A stretch of DNA of 44,518 nt, taken from positions 1,212-45,729 of the forward strand of contig PMUK01000228.1 of assembly GCA_003166915.1 (NCBI GenBank), in the 5' to 3' direction. A program made the translations under genes and the position numbers. The notes under the pieces were generated by a model. That model worked only from the letters and a program-made list of their open reading frames with translations. It had not been told where the DNA came from and did no database searches. Position 1 is the first letter of the stretch. The number at the start of each line of letters is the position of its first letter. The stretch comes from Candidatus Cybelea palsarum. GTDB taxonomy: Bacteria > Vulcanimicrobiota > Vulcanimicrobiia > Vulcanimicrobiales > Vulcanimicrobiaceae. Below are positions 1 through 8,729 of this stretch, one piece after another.

Positions 1-1
1 C

Positions 2-112
2 CGCGCCCAACCGCGCCCAGCCGTGGCCCAACCGCGACCAGCAGCGGCCCAGCCACGGCCAGCAGCGGCGCCGCCGGTGCGACCGGTTCCGGTCGGACAG
101 CCACCGCGATAA
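2..112 (+). CDS. 3' end of a Pro/Ala-rich repeat protein (partial)
   Basis: Only the C-terminal 36 codons lie in the window, ending at TAA 110-112. This frame reads as a regular tail with three copies of AQPRPA followed by a PPVRPVPVGQPPR-like end, typical of a low-complexity extended tail. A strong terminator follows 26 nt later, which supports a plus-strand gene ending here. The +1 frame is also open to TAA 121-123 but gives an irregular Thr/Ser/Ala-rich tail, so the frame choice rests on the repeat regularity. Function is unknown. Confidence 0.45.
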   Translation, partial: RAQPRPAVAQPRPAAAQPRPAAAPPVRPVPVGQPPR

Positions 113-137
113 CGCTCCACTAACGGCGAAATAACGC

Positions 138-187
138 ATGCGCCTCCCGGCGAACAAAAAAGAAGCTCGCGAGGCGCATTCTTTTTT
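138..187 (+). terminator. intrinsic terminator of the partial upstream gene
   Basis: ATGCGCCT (138-145) pairs perfectly with AGGCGCAT (172-179), followed by TCTTTTTT. An alternative nested pairing of CCCGG (146-150) plus the A-run with the T-run and CCGGG (188-192) also exists. Either way the element reads as a rho-independent terminator on the plus strand. Confidence 0.7.
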
Positions 188-400
188 CCGGGTGCTTGCC
201 AATCTGCAGCCACGAAGGCGGTAGCGATTGCGACTTGATCCAGGGTGAAATTGCACGCTGGAGGCATACCGGCGGCGCAAACCGACGAACTACGTGACTT
301 TTGACAGGCGGCTAGAACATCGAGCTTCCGTTGTTCGACTACGCCGAACGCAAACGTGACCGCGGAAAAGTCGGCGCTTTAGAGATCTTTAACGCGTCTC
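188..400. other. intergenic region, no gene seen
   Basis: About 210 bases between the terminator and the promoter of the FAD monooxygenase gene. There is a TTGACA at 301-306 but no acceptable -10 at 16-18 bp from it. I see no ORF with coding character, no repeat and no recognisable RNA element. Confidence 0.5.
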
Positions 401-409
401 TGCGATAAT
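401..409 (+). promoter_or_regulatory. extended -10 element, likely leaderless transcript
   Basis: TGCGATAAT gives an extended -10 (TG at 401-402, GATAAT at 404-409) ending 9 nt before the ATG at 419. Transcription would start around 416-419, so the mRNA would have almost no 5' leader. This agrees with the absence of a Shine-Dalgarno sequence. No good -35 hexamer is visible, which is normal for extended -10 promoters. Confidence 0.5.
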
Positions 410-418
410 GGCCGGAAC

Positions 419-1678
419 ATGCGCGATCCTCAGGTGATTGTCGTCGGGGGCGGGCCGGCCGGTCTGGTGCTTGCATTGCTGCTCAGCCGAAGCGGGATAC
501 GGGTGACGGTACTAGAGCAGGCGGCGACGTTCGCGCGCGAGTTCCGCGGCGAATTGCTTCAACCGGGCGCGAACAGGATATTCGGCGATTTGAACCTTCG
601 CGAGCAGATCCTCGCGCTGGGCTACGTTTTCCCCCCAGGCATGGATATCCGGGACGGCCGCAAGACCATCCGCTTCGAACTGCCGCCGGTCTTCGACTCG
701 CGACGGGGCGACGGAATCATGATCGTTCCGCAGCAAAAGCTTCTCGAACTGCTTGCTGCCGAAGCGTCGAAGCGGTCGAACTTCCGGCTCGTCATGGGTT
801 GTTTCGCACGCGAGCTGTTGCGCGGCGAGGATTGCGTATGTGGCGTTCGAGCGCAGCTGCGCAGCGGCGAAGAAATGATCGTGCGCGCCCCGCTCGTCAT
901 TGCATGCGACGGTCGTTTTTCGGCGATTCGGCGCGCGGCCGGAATCGGGGTACGAGAGAGTTCGGTGCCATTCGATCTCGTGTGGTTCTCCGCGTTCAAT
1001 CCCGGCACTCTCCCGGACAGGATACACCTCAGGATCGCGCGCGATCAGATGTTCGTTGCATTCGCCAGCCGCAGCAATCAACTGCAAATCGGCTGGTTCG
1101 TTCACAAAGGTAAATACGCTCGGTTACGCGCGCGGCCATTTGCGGAAACCGTGAGTCACATTGCGGCGCACGTGCCCGTTCAGTTGGATCGCACCGTACG
1201 GCAGGCGCTCAAAGGCTGGCACGATTTGTCGCTTCTGCCCGCGGTCAGTCAGGTCGCGGAGACGTGGTCGCAGCCGGGCCTGTTGCTTCTCGGCGACGCC
1301 GCGCACCCGATGTCACCGTCGATGGGGCAGGGCATTAACGTAGCGATCTACGATGCCGTCGCCGCGGCGCAGCGCCTCGTGCCGGCGTTTGCCGCCGGGG
1401 CATCACTCGATGAGGCCGCGCGCACAATCGAGAAGCAACGGCGCCCCGCCATCGCTGCGACGCAGCGGACTCAAAATATCATTACCGGCATCATGTACGC
1501 GCTCGGCCCGAATGCGACGCTGAAGTTCGCGAGCGCCCTGATCGGCCTTGGCGTGCGTACGCGGTGGTGGCCGGGATGCATGAAAAGGGAGGCGGACCGC
1601 CTGTTATGGGGCGACCCGCGAGTACGCGCGAATCACGGGCCATGGGCACTCGCCGGCAACAAATCGGCATCCAGGTGA
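419..1678 (+). CDS. FAD-dependent monooxygenase (PHBH fold)
   Basis: A 419-residue flavoprotein of the p-hydroxybenzoate hydroxylase/UbiH superfamily. The N-terminus carries the Rossmann dinucleotide motif GGGPAG (about residues 10-15), ending in an acidic VLEQ strand. The second FAD site GDAAHPMSPSMGQG starts near residue 292, with D293 contacting the flavin ribityl/pyrophosphate. Length is normal for single-component monooxygenases. The enzyme would be cytosolic and use NAD(P)H and O2 to hydroxylate or epoxidise a small, probably aromatic or polyketide-like substrate. The substrate cannot be read from sequence. There is no Shine-Dalgarno; an extended -10 just upstream suggests leaderless expression. 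The next gene starts 28 nt downstream on the same strand. Confidence 0.85.
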   Translation: MRDPQVIVVGGGPAGLVLALLLSRSGIRVTVLEQAATFAREFRGELLQPGANRIFGDLNLREQILALGYVFPPGMDIRDGRKTIRFELPPVFDSRRGDGIMIVPQQKLLELLAAEASKRSNFRLVMGCFARELLRGEDCVCGVRAQLRSGEEMIVRAPLVIACDGRFSAIRRAAGIGVRESSVPFDLVWFSAFNPGTLPDRIHLRIARDQMFVAFASRSNQLQIGWFVHKGKYARLRARPFAETVSHIAAHVPVQLDRTVRQALKGWHDLSLLPAVSQVAETWSQPGLLLLGDAAHPMSPSMGQGINVAIYDAVAAAQRLVPAFAAGASLDEAARTIEKQRRPAIAATQRTQNIITGIMYALGPNATLKFASALIGLGVRTRWWPGCMKREADRLLWGDPRVRANHGPWALAGNKSASR

Positions 1679-1706
1679 GCGCTCGACGGGCAACAAATCA
1701 AGCCAC

Positions 1707-3578
1707 ATGATGCGCACGATCGCCTTTCTTTCTGCCCTGTTCCTTTCAACAATTGTCACCTCGGGAGCCGCGAGCGCCGCGCCGAGCGCCGCCTCAATCG
1801 GCGCCGCACAGGTCGATGAGGTCCTCGTAAAGGCGCACGTCGCGGCCGGCGGGCCGCAGCTCGACGGTTACGCCGCAATCACGCAATCCGGCACGTTCGT
1901 TCAAAATGGCGGCCCGCCCAATCCGTTCGAAGGCGTCGTCGATCTGCGCAACGGCTACTCGCGGATTGCGCTCATCGTCGGCCCCGCAACATTCCTCCAG
2001 GGCTACGACGGCACACAGTGGGGTCAGCAAAACGGCGTGCTCGCAATCGTCAGCCTCCCATCGTCGGTCGCCGATGCCGTGACGCAGGCTTACCTGAGCA
2101 GCTTCGCCTTTTTTCGCCCCGATCAGCGCTCGACACTCAAATCGGGACGCGAGGAGAGTGTCGACGGCCAGCCGGTATACGTCTTGCGCGCCGAACCTCG
2201 CGGCGGCTCTCCTGCCGATCTGTACTTCGACGCATCGTCATATCGCCTCGTGAAGGTCGTCGCGCAGACGGCGCAAGGTCTCGACACGACCACGAACTCC
2301 GATTTTCAGATCGTGCAGGGCGTGCCGGTGGCAATGCGCTCGGTGGACGTCAATGCGTCCGGCACGACATCGGTCACGACACTGAAGACGATCCAGTTTT
2401 CCACGAGCCTCGAACCCAGTGCGATTGCGCGTCCGTCGTACGTTTCGCATGGAACTCTCGCGGCGCCCGTATCGATTCCATTCGTCAGCGATCTCGTCGG
2501 CGGGCTCGGGCATATCGTCGTTCCGGTTTCGCTCAACGATAAGCGAGCAACGCTCGTCTTCGATTCCGGCGGCGCGAACTTCTTGGTTCCCGAGGCCGCG
2601 AAAAGCCTTGACCTGCAAGCCTCCGGCGGCATCGCCACGGGCGGCGTCGGCACGCAGCAACAGATGACCGCCTTCGCCCACGTTGCATCGGTCGATTTCG
2701 GCGGGGCGCGTCTGTCGGACCAGAACTTCGTCGTCACGCCGTTGGGCTATCCGCTACTGCATCCGCGCAAGGACGTCGCAATCGAAGGTCTGATCGGCTT
2801 CGAGTATCTCGCCAACTTCCGCGTCAGCGTACGCTACGCGGATCGCCAAATGGACCTCGCACCATTCGCCGGGCCGGCACCTTCCGGCGGCGTCACGCTG
2901 CCGTTCAAAACCGATGGCTCGCACGCCTACGTGCTCGCGACCCTCGATAACGTATCCGGCTACTATCTTCTCGACACCGGAAACGCCGGCAGCATCGTGC
3001 TCACCGCGCCGTTTGTGAAAGAGCATCACCTCTTTCCCAAGGGCGGCCTGATCTACCGCTCGCCAGGGGGAGTGGGCGGCGGCTTTTCGGAGATGCACGC
3101 CGCGGCAAAAACGTTTGCGTTCGCGGGGCAAACCTACCACGACGTTCCAGTCAGCGTCCCGCAGGTGACTTCAGGCTTCTTCGCAACACGCGGCGTGGCG
3201 GGGAATCTCGGTTCAGGCTTCCTCTCGCGCTTTACCGTCGTCTTCGATTACAAGGCGCAAACCGTCACCTTCATTCCAAATCGTAACGTTGCGATACCGT
3301 TCCGCGCCGACCGCATCGGGTGGAGTCTCGGGCAAGACGATCTCAGCGGTTTTGAGGTCAACCAAGTCGTGCCGGGCAGCCCGGCTGCCAACGCCGGCAT
3401 CGCGATTGGCGACCGCATCACCGCGTTTGCCGGAAATCAGGTGGCTGCAGGCTTCGGGTTAGGCGATTTGTCACCGTACTCGACCGGCAGCGCGCCGTTT
3501 GTGGTAACTGTGAATCGCGCGGGCATCGGCAGAACCGTCACCCTGACGCCGCACAACCTTCTTCCGCTGCCGCAGTAG
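1707..3578 (+). CDS. secreted retropepsin-like aspartyl protease with PDZ domain
   Basis: A 623-residue exported protein. A Sec signal peptide ends near ASA-AP (about residue 25). Residues 35-240 form a beta-rich N-terminal domain with no family I can name. Two retropepsin-type lobes follow: LVFDSGGANF with Asp about 286, and YYLLDTGNAG with Asp about 423. Each Asp sits in the hydrophobic D-[ST]-G context of the Asp_protease_2 family. A PDZ domain closes the protein (about 530-610, around VVPGSPAANAGIAIGDRI). The usual reading is an envelope protease that recognises unfolded or C-terminal substrates through the PDZ. The start codon is one of two tandem ATGs (1707 or 1710) without a clear ribosome binding site. 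It may be co-transcribed with the peptidase that follows 36 nt later. Confidence 0.85.
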   Translation: MMRTIAFLSALFLSTIVTSGAASAAPSAASIGAAQVDEVLVKAHVAAGGPQLDGYAAITQSGTFVQNGGPPNPFEGVVDLRNGYSRIALIVGPATFLQGYDGTQWGQQNGVLAIVSLPSSVADAVTQAYLSSFAFFRPDQRSTLKSGREESVDGQPVYVLRAEPRGGSPADLYFDASSYRLVKVVAQTAQGLDTTTNSDFQIVQGVPVAMRSVDVNASGTTSVTTLKTIQFSTSLEPSAIARPSYVSHGTLAAPVSIPFVSDLVGGLGHIVVPVSLNDKRATLVFDSGGANFLVPEAAKSLDLQASGGIATGGVGTQQQMTAFAHVASVDFGGARLSDQNFVVTPLGYPLLHPRKDVAIEGLIGFEYLANFRVSVRYADRQMDLAPFAGPAPSGGVTLPFKTDGSHAYVLATLDNVSGYYLLDTGNAGSIVLTAPFVKEHHLFPKGGLIYRSPGGVGGGFSEMHAAAKTFAFAGQTYHDVPVSVPQVTSGFFATRGVAGNLGSGFLSRFTVVFDYKAQTVTFIPNRNVAIPFRADRIGWSLGQDDLSGFEVNQVVPGSPAANAGIAIGDRITAFAGNQVAAGFGLGDLSPYSTGSAPFVVTVNRAGIGRTVTLTPHNLLPLPQ

Positions 3579-3614
3579 AATACGGCGGGTCGACATAAAT
3601 ATCGGAGGATCGAG

Positions 3615-5771
3615 ATGACGTTGAAGAACCGGGCCGTTCTTTCAATTCTTGCAATCGGGCTGGTTGCCGCGGCGACTCCGACGCCCCCGCCCCCGCCTGC
3701 CGTTCGCGACGTTAGGACCGTGTATTACGGGGTTTCCGTGCCGGACCCGTACCGATACTTTGAAGATCCAAAAGATCCCGGCCTGGCAGCGTATTTCCGA
3801 GAGCAAAGCGCATACACGCGACAGATTCTCGACGCGCTTCCCGGTCGAGCGGCGCTCCGCGCCCGCATTGCGCAACTCGATAACGCTAACGAGGGCCTGA
3901 ACTCGGTCCAGGTAGTCGGTTCGTACTACTTTTACCTGAAACGAGCTCCGGGAGCGAATACGACGAAGCTCTACCGCCGGCGTGTTGCCGGAGGTCCCGA
4001 ACGTCTCGTCTTTGATCCGGATACGTTTGCACGATCGTCGATGCAGCACTACACGTTCGACTACTACTCCGTATCGCCCGACGGACGCTATGCAGCGATC
4101 GGGACCGCCGAAGGCGGCTCTGAAAAGACCGTATTGCACGTCGTCGACGTGCAGGACGGGCACTTACTATCGGACGTTATCGAAAACGCGATTTACTTTG
4201 GTCCGCGGTGGCTTAGCGACTCTCGCTCGTTTTATTACTTTCGAACGCCGGAGCTCGGGCCCGACGCGCCCCAGAGCGCGCGTGACACAAAAGGCGTCGT
4301 CCGATTGCACGTCCTAGGGCGCAACCCGAATCTCGACCCGGCTATCTTCGGCTACGGCCTATCGCCGCGGATTCCGTTCGCGCCCGAAGATGCGGCCATT
4401 ATCAGCGTATCGCCGAGAACGAGATGGGCCGTTGCCGCGATCTACCATGGCGTGCAGAACGAAATAGCCCTCTATGCTGCGCCCGCCTCCCAGGCAACAA
4501 ATGGGCAGGGGCTCTGGCACAAAATCGTGGGTTACGAGGACGACGTCACCGATTTCGAAGTCGTCAACGATACACTGTACTTAAGCTCGCATCTCGGCGC
4601 TTCACGCCATCGGATCCTCGCCGTCGACTTAACTGACCCCTCGCTGGCAAATGCGCGAGTGGCCGTCGCCCAAAGCGGGCGAGTGATCGAAGATTTGAGC
4701 CTTGCCGCCGATGGCATTTATCTCCAAGATCTCGATGGTGGGATCCCTAAGCTGCGCCGCCTCGCGATACGCTCCGACGGAACTCCCGGAAGCACCACAG
4801 AGATAGCGCTCCCATTCGCCGGTACGATTTCAGAGATCGCAACGGACCCGTTGCGCCCAGGCGTGACCTTCGACATGGAGTCGTGGACCAAATCGCCGTT
4901 GTGGTACCGCGCTTCGGCAACGACTCCGGTTCGCGATACGGGGCTTCGAAGGAGGTCGCCAGTCGATTTTTCGGGGATCGTCGCTCGCGAAGTTCTCGCG
5001 AAAAGCGCCGACGGGACCGACGTGCCACTTTCGATCGTCCTGCGCGCCGACATCACGCGCAATGGCGAAAATCCCACGCTGGTGGACGGCTACGGCGCCT
5101 ACGGGATTGCCATCACCCCATCGTTTAGTCCCACTCGTCTCGCATGGCTCGAGCGTGGCGGAATTTTCGCAGAGTGCCACGTTCGCGGCGGGGGCGAGTT
5201 CGGAGAGGATTGGCATTTTGCCGCTCACATCGCCACCAAGCAGCGTACCATCGACGATTTTGTTGCTTGCGCGCACTACCTGATCGATAACCGATACACG
5301 ACGCCGGCAAAGCTTGCCGGCACCGGCACGAGCGCCGGCGGCGTCACGATCGGCAACGCGATCGTGCAGCATCCAGAGCTTTTCCGCGCCGCGCTCGATG
5401 TGGTTGGCGATACGAATCCCACCCGCGACGAGTTTGCCGAGGGCGGACCCGCAAATATTCCCGAGTTTGGAAGCGTCACCGACCCGGTCGGATTTAAAGC
5501 GCTCTACGAGACCGACCCGTACATACATATACGAGACGGGGTTGCCTATCCAGCCGTCCTTGCAATCACGGGAGCGAACGACCCACGCGTCGCGCCGTGG
5601 ATCGTGGCGAAGTTCGCGGCGCGCCTACAAGCGGCGACGTCGAGCGGTAGGCCCGTGCTGCTGCGCGTCTACTACGACGCGGGACACGGGGCCCTGGGCG
5701 CGTCTCGAGCGCAAACGCAGCCGCTCATCACCGACGAGTACGCCTTCCTGTTCTGGCAATTGGCGAACTGA
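3615..5771 (+). CDS. S9A prolyl oligopeptidase family serine peptidase
   Basis: A 718-residue serine peptidase. An N-terminal hydrophobic stretch (residues 8-22) followed by Pro-rich TPTPPPPPA suggests export. The N-terminal beta-propeller spans roughly residues 70-420. The C-terminal alpha/beta-hydrolase domain shows the family signature GTSAGG with nucleophile Ser573. The acid is Asp656 in ANDPRVAPW and the base is His691 in DAGHGALG. Length matches prolyl oligopeptidases (about 680-720). It would cleave short peptides after proline and fits with the upstream secreted aspartyl protease in a peptide-utilisation set. The start is supported by GGAGG 7-8 nt upstream. Confidence 0.9.
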   Translation: MTLKNRAVLSILAIGLVAAATPTPPPPPAVRDVRTVYYGVSVPDPYRYFEDPKDPGLAAYFREQSAYTRQILDALPGRAALRARIAQLDNANEGLNSVQVVGSYYFYLKRAPGANTTKLYRRRVAGGPERLVFDPDTFARSSMQHYTFDYYSVSPDGRYAAIGTAEGGSEKTVLHVVDVQDGHLLSDVIENAIYFGPRWLSDSRSFYYFRTPELGPDAPQSARDTKGVVRLHVLGRNPNLDPAIFGYGLSPRIPFAPEDAAIISVSPRTRWAVAAIYHGVQNEIALYAAPASQATNGQGLWHKIVGYEDDVTDFEVVNDTLYLSSHLGASRHRILAVDLTDPSLANARVAVAQSGRVIEDLSLAADGIYLQDLDGGIPKLRRLAIRSDGTPGSTTEIALPFAGTISEIATDPLRPGVTFDMESWTKSPLWYRASATTPVRDTGLRRRSPVDFSGIVAREVLAKSADGTDVPLSIVLRADITRNGENPTLVDGYGAYGIAITPSFSPTRLAWLERGGIFAECHVRGGGEFGEDWHFAAHIATKQRTIDDFVACAHYLIDNRYTTPAKLAGTGTSAGGVTIGNAIVQHPELFRAALDVVGDTNPTRDEFAEGGPANIPEFGSVTDPVGFKALYETDPYIHIRDGVAYPAVLAITGANDPRVAPWIVAKFAARLQAATSSGRPVLLRVYYDAGHGALGASRAQTQPLITDEYAFLFWQLAN

Positions 5772-5804
5772 CCGATAAGCCTACTCGCCGTGCAAGGTGC
5801 GCGG

Positions 5805-6980
5805 CTACGGGTTAATGGCCGTGGACGAAATGTCGATCACGCCTTTTTCCTGGGTTATGCGTTTGAGAAGTTTTTTCGAGCCGCCTTCGTAGGCCGAAAT
5901 CGAATTATCATTGTAGTCCGTCACGTAAAGACGGCGCTGATTATCGACGGCAACCTGCGGAAAGGCGCGGGTTGGCAAGACAAAGGAAAGGCTATCGTTC
6001 GGGCACGATTGACTCGAATCGTAATCGATCAGAACGCCCTCGTCGCTGGTGTTTTGAGTTCCGATGTAGATCCTTCCCGAGGAATCGACCGCAACTGAAA
6101 GGCCGCCGCCGGCGAACACGGGACTATCGCTCGTCGAACTGTAAAGGTGCCTAACCAACGTACCCTTCGAAAACTCTTCCGCCCCTTCGAAGCGTTTGAT
6201 GGAACCACTTGGATCGGGAATGCACGTTTTCTTATCCTTGAAATACACGACCGTTGGATTGGGATCGTGGGTGCTCCAAACGTTGCCGTGAGAATCTACG
6301 ACCATCTGCGTTACGGCTTGGCTCTGCCCGGTCGCGAAGGCAATGCTACCCTTCGTAGTTCCAGCAGCGAAATAGGTCACGCCGCCGCCGTCGTCCCCGA
6401 CGTAAAGATCGCCTTTGGGATCGACCGTCGCGTAGGTAGGCAGGACGTTGCCGGTGAGGTTTCCCCCCGCGTAGGTCGCGATCGGCTTCTTCGCCTTCCC
6501 GCCTTTCTTGGCTCCGGCAGAAAACTCGAGCACGTTCCCAGAGCAATACTGAACGACGTAGAAGTTGCCCGTCGGGCCGGTGGCGAGCGACGAACTTACG
6601 CATGGTACGCCAAAGAACTGCTCCTTTGCCGGCACCGTGCCGTTCTTTACGGGCTGCAGATAGACCGCGAAATCCCCTTGAGGGGCCTCATCCACGAAAA
6701 ACGGCAGGCCGGTGGTTCCGAATGCTGTCGGGCTTGCCACGCCATCCCCTTCCGTGGTTTCCTGCAACTTCAGGTCCGGCAAACTGTAGCGCGCATGCTG
6801 TCCGTAGTAGAGGCCGGGCGATCCGGTATTATAGACGTATAGGTACTGCACCGACTTCGTCTTCGCCAGAAGCGCTTCCGGAGTTGGTCCTGTAACCGAT
6901 GGAACGGTGGTCGCCGCCGAACAGCCGCAAATCAAAAAGACGAACGCGCAAAGCGCGGCATGTCTAACTCGCTTGGTCAT
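5805..6980 (-). CDS. NHL/beta-propeller lipoprotein
   Basis: A 391-residue protein. I start it at the ATG at 6980, not at an upstream in-frame codon, because AAGGAGT at 6986-6992 is well placed and a lipoprotein signal (ALCAFVFLICGC) then begins the protein. The mature part has repeated strand units of the type GNFYVVQYCSGNVLEF, GDLYVGDDGGGVTYF and GRIYIGTQ, typical of NHL/SMP-30-like six-bladed propellers. No catalytic signature is evident, so an extracytoplasmic binding or scaffold role is as likely as lactonase activity. It lies 17 nt downstream of the phosphoesterase gene on the same strand, so the two are probably one operon. It has five relatives in the window. Confidence 0.75.
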   Translation of the reverse strand: MTKRVRHAALCAFVFLICGCSAATTVPSVTGPTPEALLAKTKSVQYLYVYNTGSPGLYYGQHARYSLPDLKLQETTEGDGVASPTAFGTTGLPFFVDEAPQGDFAVYLQPVKNGTVPAKEQFFGVPCVSSSLATGPTGNFYVVQYCSGNVLEFSAGAKKGGKAKKPIATYAGGNLTGNVLPTYATVDPKGDLYVGDDGGGVTYFAAGTTKGSIAFATGQSQAVTQMVVDSHGNVWSTHDPNPTVVYFKDKKTCIPDPSGSIKRFEGAEEFSKGTLVRHLYSSTSDSPVFAGGGLSVAVDSSGRIYIGTQNTSDEGVLIDYDSSQSCPNDSLSFVLPTRAFPQVAVDNQRRLYVTDYNDNSISAYEGGSKKLLKRITQEKGVIDISSTAINP

Positions 6981-6997
6981 CCTGCACTCCTTGTCGG

Positions 6998-8548
6998 CTA
7001 GTCGCCGTCGTCCATTCGGAGCCACCGCGACGTGGAATTCGGTTTAGACTTGGGCAGGACGCTACACGGGAACGAGATTCTGATTGGGATTTTAATCTTC
7101 GTAAACGGCTGCGCCTGCGTCTGGAAGAAATCGTCGAGATCGTGGAGATACGGAGAGGCATCCGTAGCGCCGAGGGATTTGAGCCCGAGCGTCTCTTCCG
7201 TGAACTTGAGCAGCGTTGCGAACTCGATGTCGGTGTGTGCGACGTGTCCATGCTTTGAATAGGGGGAAACCACCAGTAGCGGTACGCGGAAACCAGGGCC
7301 CTGTTGATCGCGGACCACGTACGGCCGCATGTGATCGTAATATCCGCCCCAGTCGTCCCACAAAATGAAGATCACGGTCGAATCCCAATACTTCTTGTTC
7401 AAGCCGATCGCGTTGACGACGTTCGCGACCCACCACGGCCCGCAATAGCCTGCCGGCACGCCGGGATGGTCGGATGTGACGAGACCGGGCAAAACCCACG
7501 TGACGTCTGCAAGCCCGTGACTATCGCCGACGTCGGTGAGGAACGTGGTTTCCGGCGTGCGAAAGTTCGTGGTGTCGATCCGATTTGGGAGAAAGGCTTC
7601 GAACGGAGTCCGGAAGTGGCAGCGGGACATCCAGTTTCGCGACTTTGGCCAGAGGGACGTCATGCTGATCGAAGCGTTCGCGTCGAGCCCATTGATGTTC
7701 GCGCACAGCGAGTGCGCGTAGAGGCGCCACTTCAGGCCCGCTTCATCGACACGATTGGCAAGCGACGGGTACTTGAAGCACGGGAATGGTCCGTCCGGCT
7801 TCACCATACCCTGCGCATCGAGCAGGGACGTCGTCGTTCCGGCGGGAGAATCGCAGCCCCATGGGGTGTAGGCGCAACCGAGATAGAGAGCGCCGCAATA
7901 CCCCGAATCCTTGTGGTAGTCCGGTGCGCTAGCGACTTTGTTCGACTGGGCCGAGAAGAGGAACTGGTGGGCCGTGTACGACTCGCTATTGTGGCCCATG
8001 AAAAAGTGGTCGCCGAGCGTGAACTGCCGCGCGATGTTCCAATACGGTTCGGTCTGCGGGTAATCAACGTACGAGTAAATCGTCTCCGTGGAGGCTGTCG
8101 GCGTGTAGTCGGGATGTGGGGACGCGGCGACGTTAAAGCCATCCATTTTACATGGCGATACTTCGCCGACCTTAAACGGCGGTTGTCCGGCGGGCGGATT
8201 GCACGCCCACAGCCACGGCCGATGAAAGTTGTCTGGATCCTGCGTACCCGTCAGAGTTCCGAGGTCGATCTTCGTGAGTGCGATCGTTTTGCCGTCGATC
8301 GTCTTCCCGCTCGAGGCAGCGTCGGCTCCGGGGAATGGCTTGGGACCTCCGAAGATATTGTCGAGCGTCCGGTTCTCTTGAATGATGAAGACAATGTGCC
8401 TGATCTTCCCTGACGGGAGCGTGGAGCGTTCGACCTGCGCCATTGCACCGGTGGGCAGCGCCGGAAGCGCCGGCCCGGGCGACGGCGCTCGCCCACATGC
8501 AACGAGCGTAACCGATACCATTAGGGCGATCCAAAATCCGCGCAGCAT
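6998..8548 (-). CDS. exported phosphoesterase (phospholipase C / AcpA family)
   Basis: A 516-residue lipoprotein with a lipobox at LVAC (about residue 18). The phosphoesterase-family N-terminal metal-binding motif is [20 protein letters not shown] near residues 48-68. Further family blocks are visible: [18 protein letters not shown], then [13 protein letters not shown] with a likely metal-binding Asp cluster, then [23 protein letters not shown]. Members hydrolyse phosphodiesters or phosphomonoesters outside the cytoplasm, including phospholipase C and acid phosphatases. A phosphate-scavenging role is inferred. GGAGGG lies 5 nt before the ATG. The gene is divergent from recQ and heads an operon with the propeller lipoprotein. 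Confidence 0.87.
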   Translation of the reverse strand: MLRGFWIALMVSVTLVACGRAPSPGPALPALPTGAMAQVERSTLPSGKIRHIVFIIQENRTLDNIFGGPKPFPGADAASSGKTIDGKTIALTKIDLGTLTGTQDPDNFHRPWLWACNPPAGQPPFKVGEVSPCKMDGFNVAASPHPDYTPTASTETIYSYVDYPQTEPYWNIARQFTLGDHFFMGHNSESYTAHQFLFSAQSNKVASAPDYHKDSGYCGALYLGCAYTPWGCDSPAGTTTSLLDAQGMVKPDGPFPCFKYPSLANRVDEAGLKWRLYAHSLCANINGLDANASISMTSLWPKSRNWMSRCHFRTPFEAFLPNRIDTTNFRTPETTFLTDVGDSHGLADVTWVLPGLVTSDHPGVPAGYCGPWWVANVVNAIGLNKKYWDSTVIFILWDDWGGYYDHMRPYVVRDQQGPGFRVPLLVVSPYSKHGHVAHTDIEFATLLKFTEETLGLKSLGATDASPYLHDLDDFFQTQAQPFTKIKIPIRISFPCSVLPKSKPNSTSRWLRMDDGD

Positions 8549-8729
8549 GAGACCCTCCGATTCGGAGCAACGTAGCGATATTTGCGGAGGTTCCGGCCAA
8601 TCCTCCGCGGGACGATATCACGCGCGCGAGTTGCACGAACTCTTTTCCGAGCGCGAGCTCGACCCATTCGTCGACGACGTGGACGCGCGAATGAAGGTTC
8701 GCACCCGGGAAGTAGGGCACGACCGCATC

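Noticed and set aside
1-123. Alternative frame of the partial gene ending at TAA 121-123
   Set aside because: It is also open but gives an irregular Thr/Ser/Ala sequence, whereas the frame ending at 112 gives three regular AQPRPA units.
7304-8413. 369-codon plus-strand ORF antisense to the phosphoesterase
   Set aside because: The minus-strand frame carries all phosphoesterase motifs and a lipoprotein signal; this frame has none.
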